A stretch of 9,567 nt of DNA. Source: an uncultured Atopobiaceae bacterium (GTDB taxonomy: Bacteria > Actinomycetota > Coriobacteriia > Coriobacteriales > Atopobiaceae). The position numbers and the translations under genes are program-made. Numbering within the stretch: position 1 is the first letter of the stretch; each line of letters opens with the position of its first letter. Location: the NCBI GenBank assembly GCA_947626465.1, contig CANQSI010000032.1, positions 1 through 9,567 of the forward strand, read 5' to 3'. A model generated the notes under the pieces. The model made no database searches. It had not been told where the DNA came from and saw only the letters and a program-made list of their open reading frames with translations. Shown piece by piece: positions 4,545-9,567 of the stretch.

Positions 4545-7500
4545 ATGGCCACCACGCAAATGAGCCTCACGGGAAACGACCTTTTCGGCTGGGAGCCGCA
4601 GTGGCGCCTCGCGCGGGTGCAACTCGCCAATTGGGGCACCTTCCAAAACCTCACGACGCTCGAGGTGGACAGTCGTGGCCTCCTCGTCACGGGGCCGTCA
4701 GGGTCGGGGAAGTCGACCCTTCTCGATGCGATCGCCACGGTGCTCACGCCTCCTCGCACGCGGCGCTTCAACGCCGCGGCGCGCGTTGACGGCAGCGCGC
4801 GCGACGACCGCAGCCTTGCGAGCTACATGCGCGGCGCGTGGCGTAGGGAGAGCGACGATTCCGGGGAAGTCACGAACTCCTACCTGCGGCCAAACGCCGC
4901 CACGTGGAGCGGGATCCTCCTCACCTACCGCTCCGTGAAGGTGAGGACCGAGCAGGGCGCGCCAAAGTCCGACGTCGCGCCCGACGAGGAAACCGAACCC
5001 ATCCAGCTCCTCGTGCTCATGAACCTCAAAGAGGGATCGAACGAGAGCAAGGACGTGAAGTCGCTCTACGCGATCGTGCGCGGCGAGCGCGAGCTCATCT
5101 CCTTCCAGCGCTACGCCCTGAACGGTATCGACAAGCGCGCCTTCAGGAAGGACCACCCCAAAGACCTCGTCTACGACAACTACCAGCGCTTTGCGGCGCG
5201 TTTTCGCGAGCTGCTCGGCATCCACTCGGAAAAGACCCTCGAGCTTTTACACAAGACCCAAGGAGCCAAGAACTTCGGATCCCTCGACGAGCTCTTCCGC
5301 AACTTCATGCTCGACGAACCGGAAGCCTTCAGCTACGCCGACAGGGCGGTAGAGCAATTCCGGGAGCTCGACGAGGCCCATGCGGGCGTGGTGGACCAGC
5401 GGCGCCAGATGGAGACGCTCGAGCCGCTCGTGGAGATCGACGAGAAGGTGCGGGGCCTCGTTGCCAGGCAATCGGAAAACCGCGAGCTCCAAGACCTCGT
5501 GGAGCCCGCAACCACCCTCTTCATTGTCGACTTCGTACGCGCTTCCATAGAGAAGCTCGAGCGAGCGCTTGATCGCGAGGAACAAGCCGTGTCCGTGGCG
5601 CAGGGGCGCGCGGCGCGGGAGAAGGCTCTGCTCGACCAAGCGCAGGTGATGGTGAACCAAGAGGGCGGGCTCGCCATCGCCGAGGCGGAGCGCGAGGTGG
5701 TGAGGGTAAAGAGTCGATGCGCTGAGGTCGAGCGCAACCGCGATGCGCTTCGGCGAGAGCTCGAGGCGCTCGGGATCGATGCCTTTCCCGCGTCCCTCGA
5801 CGAGTGGCGCCTCCTCGTGCGCAGTCTCGCCGAGAAGGCTCTGCGTGCGCAGGCCGACGAGCGCGACCATAGGGAGGAGAACCGCCGCGTCCAAGGGCTG
5901 GTCGGCGCGCTCAAGGACAAGATCGAAGACGTGGAGCGCGAGCTCGAGCACTTGCGGCGCCAAACCTCCAACGTGCCGAAGGCATACGACGACCTTCGCG
6001 GCCACCTCGCGTCTTCGCTCGGGGTCGAAGCCGCATCGCTTCCCTTCGTGGGAGAGCTGCTCGACGTGAAGAAGGAATACACGGCGTGGCGAGGGGCGAT
6101 CGAGCGTCTCTTCGGCCGAAGCTCGCTCACCCTCCTCGTGCCCCAGCGGCTCACCCCGGCGGTGGCTGCCTACGTGGACGAACGGGATCTCAAGATGCGA
6201 TTCGAGTTCGTCTCGGTGCCGGCGGATCTCGAGGCGCAACCGCGCGCGAGGGATGCGCATCTCGTCTCAGCCAGGCTTGACGTGCGAGAGGTGGCGGGGC
6301 ATCCGGAATATGGGCGATGGGTGCGGGGACACCTCGCGAAGCGCTGGGACTATGTGTGCGTGGATTCCGCGCGCGAGCTGCGGCTCCACTCGAAGGCGCT
6401 CACCATCAACGGTCAGGTGAAGCAAAGGGATCGCTACATCAAGGACGATCGCTTCTCGGTGGGGGACAGGAGTCGCTGGTACCTCGGATGGGATAACGAG
6501 GAGAAACTCGAAGGCTTCGAGCGGGATCATCAACGCCTTCTAAACGAGTATGAGCAGGCTTCGAAGCGCGCTGAAGAGGTCGAGCAATCCCAGCGAGACG
6601 TCATGAACCTCACCACCGCCGCACGCACGCTCGAGGGGAGATCGTGGGAGAGCTATGACGTCGCGAGTCGCGAAGAGGAGCTTGAGGCGGCCATCACACG
6701 CGTGCAGCTCCTTCGCGAGGGCAATGAGGAGCTCAAAGCGGCGATTGCGTTGAGGGACGAGGCGCAAAGGGCCAAGGATGACGCCGATCGCCAGCTTGAG
6801 AATGCCCGCGTGGCGGCCGGGCGCACTCGAGACGAGCTCGAGGAGCAGCGGAAGTTGCTCGAGGAGAAGGAGCGGGCGCGCGAGGGAGATCCGGAGGTTC
6901 CGGAGGCCGCCATGGAGCGCCTGACGAGCCTCTTCCGCAAGGCGAACGACGCCTACGATCGCTCGATCATCGACATCTTCCAAACCTCCCAGGCCGTGGT
7001 TCGGAGCCTCGGGGCGAGGGCGAGCAGAATGGCTGCTGAAGAGAACCGCCTGAGGATTGCCGCCGCCCACGCGATGCAGGAGTACCGGAGTTCGTGGCCG
7101 GTCGCCGCGGCAGATTTCGGTGCCGAGTACGAGGACATCGAAGCCTACCTCGCCATCTACCGCCAAATCCGCGCCGCGGGATTGCCCGATCACGAGCTGC
7201 AGTTCCTGAACCTCCTCCAAGACTTCAGCCGCGATTCGATCACGCGCCTTGCCGCGGCGATCCACGACGCGCCCGGGGAGATCGCGAATAAACTCGAGCC
7301 GGTGAACGAGTCGCTCACGCGTTCGCCCTATGCACCGGGCACGCATCTTTGGATCCAGATGCAGCCGAGCCGGGGGCGCGTGGCCCAACAGTTCCTCGCC
7401 GACCTCAACGCCATCACCTCCGGCGACTTCAGTCAAGGGACGATGGAGGAGTCGGAGCCCCGCTTCGTGCGCGCCGCCTCCATCATTCGCCGCCTCGGCT

Positions 7501-7973
7501 CCAGCGATCCCGAGGACAGGCGCTGGCGAAGGCAATGCCTCGACACGCGCCAGCACGTGCGCTTCATCGCGCGTGAGCTCAACGACGACGGGGAGACCGT
7601 GCGCGTCTACGAATCGGATGCGGGCCTCTCGGGCGGCCAAAAGCAGAAGCTCGTGATCTTCTGCCTCGCGGCGGCGCTTCGCTACCAACTGGCGGATGAG
7701 AGTCGCTTCCTCCCGAGCTACGCCACGGTGATCCTCGACGAAGCCTTCGACAAGGCGGACTTCCGCTTCGCTTCGAGCGCGCTCGAGATCCTCCAGGCGT
7801 TCGGCTTCCACCTTCTCCTCGCCACGCCACTTCGACACCTGTCCGTGATCGAGGAGCACGTGGGCTCCATCGTGCTCGTGGATTGCGAGGATTCCCAGCG
7901 CTCCACGCTCCATCCGGTGGCCTTCGAGGATGTCCAAGACGAGGGCTCTTCCGATGCGGAGAGGGAGGGGTAG
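4545..7973 (+). CDS. jetC: Wadjet protein JetC (MksB-like SMC ATPase)
   Basis: This 1142-residue SMC-like motor uses ATP to extrude DNA loops with JetA and JetB. Head motifs are intact: Walker A GPSGSGKST (50-58), the family-typical RDDRSLASYMRGAW (86-99), ABC signature LSGGQKQK (1028-1035), and Walker B VILDEAFD with Asp1065 and catalytic Glu1066, followed by KAD as D-loop. Between the heads lie a long Glu/Arg-rich coiled coil (roughly 310-490), a hinge-like globular domain (roughly 500-655, with VGELLDVKKEYTAWRGAIER), and the returning coiled coil (roughly 660-850). The C-terminal head completes it. Length is typical for JetC. ATG 4545 has GGAG (4534-4537) 7 bases upstream; Met6 is a less likely alternative. 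It is followed after 3 bases by jetD, so the two are co-expressed. Confidence 0.95.
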   Translation: MATTQMSLTGNDLFGWEPQWRLARVQLANWGTFQNLTTLEVDSRGLLVTGPSGSGKSTLLDAIATVLTPPRTRRFNAAARVDGSARDDRSLASYMRGAWRRESDDSGEVTNSYLRPNAATWSGILLTYRSVKVRTEQGAPKSDVAPDEETEPIQLLVLMNLKEGSNESKDVKSLYAIVRGERELISFQRYALNGIDKRAFRKDHPKDLVYDNYQRFAARFRELLGIHSEKTLELLHKTQGAKNFGSLDELFRNFMLDEPEAFSYADRAVEQFRELDEAHAGVVDQRRQMETLEPLVEIDEKVRGLVARQSENRELQDLVEPATTLFIVDFVRASIEKLERALDREEQAVSVAQGRAAREKALLDQAQVMVNQEGGLAIAEAEREVVRVKSRCAEVERNRDALRRELEALGIDAFPASLDEWRLLVRSLAEKALRAQADERDHREENRRVQGLVGALKDKIEDVERELEHLRRQTSNVPKAYDDLRGHLASSLGVEAASLPFVGELLDVKKEYTAWRGAIERLFGRSSLTLLVPQRLTPAVAAYVDERDLKMRFEFVSVPADLEAQPRARDAHLVSARLDVREVAGHPEYGRWVRGHLAKRWDYVCVDSARELRLHSKALTINGQVKQRDRYIKDDRFSVGDRSRWYLGWDNEEKLEGFERDHQRLLNEYEQASKRAEEVEQSQRDVMNLTTAARTLEGRSWESYDVASREEELEAAITRVQLLREGNEELKAAIALRDEAQRAKDDADRQLENARVAAGRTRDELEEQRKLLEEKERAREGDPEVPEAAMERLTSLFRKANDAYDRSIIDIFQTSQAVVRSLGARASRMAAEENRLRIAAAHAMQEYRSSWPVAAADFGAEYEDIEAYLAIYRQIRAAGLPDHELQFLNLLQDFSRDSITRLAAAIHDAPGEIANKLEPVNESLTRSPYAPGTHLWIQMQPSRGRVAQQFLADLNAITSGDFSQGTMEESEPRFVRAASIIRRLGSSDPEDRRWRRQCLDTRQHVRFIARELNDDGETVRVYESDAGLSGGQKQKLVIFCLAAALRYQLADESRFLPSYATVILDEAFDKADFRFASSALEILQAFGFHLLLATPLRHLSVIEEHVGSIVLVDCEDSQRSTLHPVAFEDVQDEGSSDAEREG

Positions 7974-7976
7974 CTC

Positions 7977-9239
7977 GTGATTTCCCCTCAGGAAATGCGC
8001 GCGAGGGTGCGGCGTGTCTATGAGCGCAGAAGAGGCGCATGGGTCGAAGAGCTCATCGCGCTCCGGCTTTCTCCGAAGGCAAGCGCGGCGGGGGACGGCG
8101 AGGCTTTCGGCGCTTCCGCAGGGGCGGCTGAGCTCTCCAGCGCTTTCCTCGAGGTAAATCTTCAGCCGCCCACTCGCCGAGAAGTCCTCGAGGACATCGA
8201 TCGCGTGGGGAGATGGGTGAGTCTCTGGCAGGAGTTCGAGGGTGCGGGCGAAGTGGCCTGGGAAGAGCGCCGTTGGGCGAGCGTGGGCACGCAGCGCATT
8301 CCCGTGCGGGTGCGCTTGGGCGACGCGGAGAGCATCGCTCGAGTTGCCGGGCGCATTGGCGAGTGGCGCCTGTTGGTAGATCGCGCCTGCGACCTCGCGC
8401 AACTTGCTGCCATGGGTGGAGGTGAACCCTCGCCATTCTCTTGCGAGGGGCCACCCCTCGAAAATCTACCTGCCGCCGCGCGACGGCTTACGCCCACGAT
8501 GGCCGCCATGTCGCAAGACGATTGGGAGACCGCCCTGGCAGTCCTTCGCTGGCTCGGGAGCCACCGCCACCTCTCATGCTACATTCGCGAACTCCCCATT
8601 CGAGGCATCGATACGAAGTGGATCGAAGGCCACCGCAAGCTCGTGGTTGGCCTGGCCAAGGCGCTCTACGGCCTGAGCGAGCTCCCCTTCAGAAAACCGC
8701 CGGAGCTCATACGCGTGCGCGCCCTCGGGAAGGGAATTCTCCCCGAGGGATTCGAGGACGCAAGCCTTACGGCCTCGGAGCTCTCCGCGCTTCGCGTCCG
8801 GCCTGTTCGAGCAGTGGTGTGCGAGAACCTCATCTCGCTCCTCACGATGCCGGCGATGGAAGGGACGCTCGCCCTTTTCGGATCCGGCTACGGGGCGGGC
8901 TCGCGGCTCGCCATTCCCTGGCTGAGCGAGGTCGAGCTCTACTACTGGGGCGATCTCGATACGCATGGGTTCAGGATCCTCGACGGATTCAGGAAGCACC
9001 ATCCACACGCGCTCTCGGTGCTTATGGATGAGCAGACCCTGCTGGCTTTCCAGGATCTTTGGGTCGTGGAACCCGAGCCCTTCACGGGGGAGCTCGCGCG
9101 TCTCACGCGCGCCGAAGCGCAGGTATTCGACTTCCTTCGCCAGCAGGCTCCGCCGCCGCGCCTCGAACAGGAGCGCATTCCCTACGACCACGTGAAGGCC
9201 GCCTTCGAAAGGATCGTCTCATCTAGCCTTCGAAGGTAG
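7977..9239 (+). CDS. jetD: Wadjet protein JetD (Toprim nuclease, DUF3322-DUF2220)
   Basis: This 420-residue protein is the nuclease of Wadjet, related to topoisomerase VI/Spo11 Toprim domains, which cleaves circular plasmid DNA after extrusion by JetABC. The N-terminal DUF3322 region (about 1-220) includes LQPPTRREVLEDIDRVGRWV and YIRELPIRGIDTKWIEGHR. The C-terminal DUF2220/Toprim region holds the metal-binding residues: Glu283 in VVCENLISLL, and Asp326 and Asp328 in YYWGDLDTHGFRIL. So the active site appears intact. Translation starts at GTG 7977, three bases after the jetC stop, with GGAGGGG at the end of jetC as binding site. The first in-frame ATG (7995) has poorer spacing and would remove six residues. 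It is the last gene of the operon; an inverted repeat follows. Confidence 0.94.
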   Translation: MISPQEMRARVRRVYERRRGAWVEELIALRLSPKASAAGDGEAFGASAGAAELSSAFLEVNLQPPTRREVLEDIDRVGRWVSLWQEFEGAGEVAWEERRWASVGTQRIPVRVRLGDAESIARVAGRIGEWRLLVDRACDLAQLAAMGGGEPSPFSCEGPPLENLPAAARRLTPTMAAMSQDDWETALAVLRWLGSHRHLSCYIRELPIRGIDTKWIEGHRKLVVGLAKALYGLSELPFRKPPELIRVRALGKGILPEGFEDASLTASELSALRVRPVRAVVCENLISLLTMPAMEGTLALFGSGYGAGSRLAIPWLSEVELYYWGDLDTHGFRILDGFRKHHPHALSVLMDEQTLLAFQDLWVVEPEPFTGELARLTRAEAQVFDFLRQQAPPPRLEQERIPYDHVKAAFERIVSSSLRR

Positions 9240-9255
9240 GCGCCCTATTTGACTC

Positions 9256-9282
9256 GGTCCGTTCGGGCAAAACAAACGGACC
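9256..9282. terminator. Inverted repeat between convergent jetD and aldo/keto reductase genes, possible bidirectional terminator
   Basis: GGTCCGTT (9256-9263) and AACGGACC (9275-9282) form a perfect 8-bp stem with an 11-base loop. It lies 16 bases after the jetD stop and 2 bases from the stop of the opposing gene, exactly where a shared terminator is expected. Neither side has a clear T-tract, so it may end transcription inefficiently or depend on Rho. Confidence 0.55.
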
Positions 9283-9284
9283 AA

Positions 9285-9567
9285 CTACGGCAGCGGGTGC
9301 CCGGCGGCGAGGTAGAGGCGGTACCACTCCTCGCGAGTGAGCTCGACCTCCGTGGCCTGCGCGATCTCCTCGAGGCGCTCGATGCGGCTCGTGCCGGCCA
9401 CCACCTGCATCTTCGCGGGGTGCCGGAGGATCCATGCCGCTGCCACCGCCGTCGGCGTCGTATCGTGCGTCTCAGCCACGGCGTCGATCTCGTCGTTCAG
9501 CTTCGCGAAGCGCGCGCGATCGCCGAGGAAGACGCCCTGCCAGTTCGCCGACTGGAACGGCGACCAC
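9285..9567 (-). CDS. Aldo/keto reductase, C-terminal part (runs off the right edge)
   Basis: The last 93 codons of an NADPH-dependent oxidoreductase of the aldo/keto reductase superfamily, resembling the YdhF-like group. Visible family features are WSPFQSANWQGVFLGD near the window edge, then AVAAAWILRHPAKMQVVAGTSRIERL, the C-terminal strand and cofactor-phosphate-binding region of the barrel (GTSRIERL equals the usual G-T/S-x-x-x-R-L). The end LTREEWYRLYLAAGHPLP is typical of this group. The catalytic Asp-Tyr-Lys-His residues lie beyond the edge. The substrate cannot be inferred. The gene converges on jetD and is probably ordinary host metabolism marking the right boundary of the defence cluster. 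The frame stays open to 9567; the internal GTG at 9479 is not the start. Confidence 0.9.
   Translation of the reverse strand, partial: WSPFQSANWQGVFLGDRARFAKLNDEIDAVAETHDTTPTAVAAAWILRHPAKMQVVAGTSRIERLEEIAQATEVELTREEWYRLYLAAGHPLP

Noticed and set aside
6540..8402. 620-codon open frame on the minus strand across the jetC/jetD junction
   Set aside because: It is antisense to two clearly identified genes. Long antisense frames are expected in GC-rich coding DNA, and its product is low-complexity Arg/Leu/Glu-rich with no domain.
1..9567. CRISPR array, insertion sequence or integrase/attachment site
   Set aside because: No regularly spaced direct repeats, transposase or integrase gene is visible in the window.

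Overview
This is a GC-rich bacterial window, about 60% or more by eye in the long genes. Its core is a complete four-gene Wadjet (type I) anti-plasmid defence operon, jetA-jetB-jetC-jetD (2255-9239, + strand). Strong Shine-Dalgarno sites (AAGGAGG type), tightly overlapping genes and free use of both CGC and AGG for arginine are seen. The MNT/HEPN pair and the aldo/keto reductase look to me like those of gut Actinomycetota such as Coriobacteriia. That taxonomic lean is weak, because no rRNA or other marker gene is present.

Layout. 1-365 (-) is the N-terminal part of a UvrD/Rep-type helicase that runs off the left edge. 366-1320 holds no convincing intact protein gene, but it is not empty. It has an AT-rich promoter-like element for the helicase (463-488), a candidate -10 box (608-613), and a dense run of stem-loops (629-826) that looks like an undescribed structured RNA on the + strand. 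It also has a minus-strand frame (951-1109) resembling the end of a Nif11-type RiPP precursor, with a terminator-like hairpin after it. 1321-1958 (+) is an MNT nucleotidyltransferase antitoxin overlapping a HEPN ribonuclease toxin (MntA/HepT type), visibly lower in GC than its surroundings. 1959-2254 is the jet promoter/leader region. 2255-9239 is the Wadjet operon. 9256-9282 is an inverted repeat between the converging jetD and the next gene. 9285-9567 (-) is the C-terminal end of an aldo/keto reductase.

How the genes work together. In Wadjet, JetA (kleisin-like, MksF-type), JetB (KITE-like, MksE-type) and JetC (SMC-like ATPase, MksB-type) form a loop-extruding SMC motor, and JetD (Toprim nuclease) cuts small circular DNA after it has been extruded. 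All catalytic motifs I could check are intact: JetC Walker A, signature and Walker B, and the JetD Toprim Glu and DxD. The operon therefore looks functional. With the adjacent MNT-HEPN toxin-antitoxin pair it forms a small defence cluster.

Most interesting beyond the known system: (1) a 26-bp element, 23/26 identical, upstream of both the helicase gene and jetA, suggesting shared transcriptional control; (2) the stem-loop cluster with a GNRA-capped and a cUUCGg-capped hairpin; (3) the Nif11-like peptide remnant.
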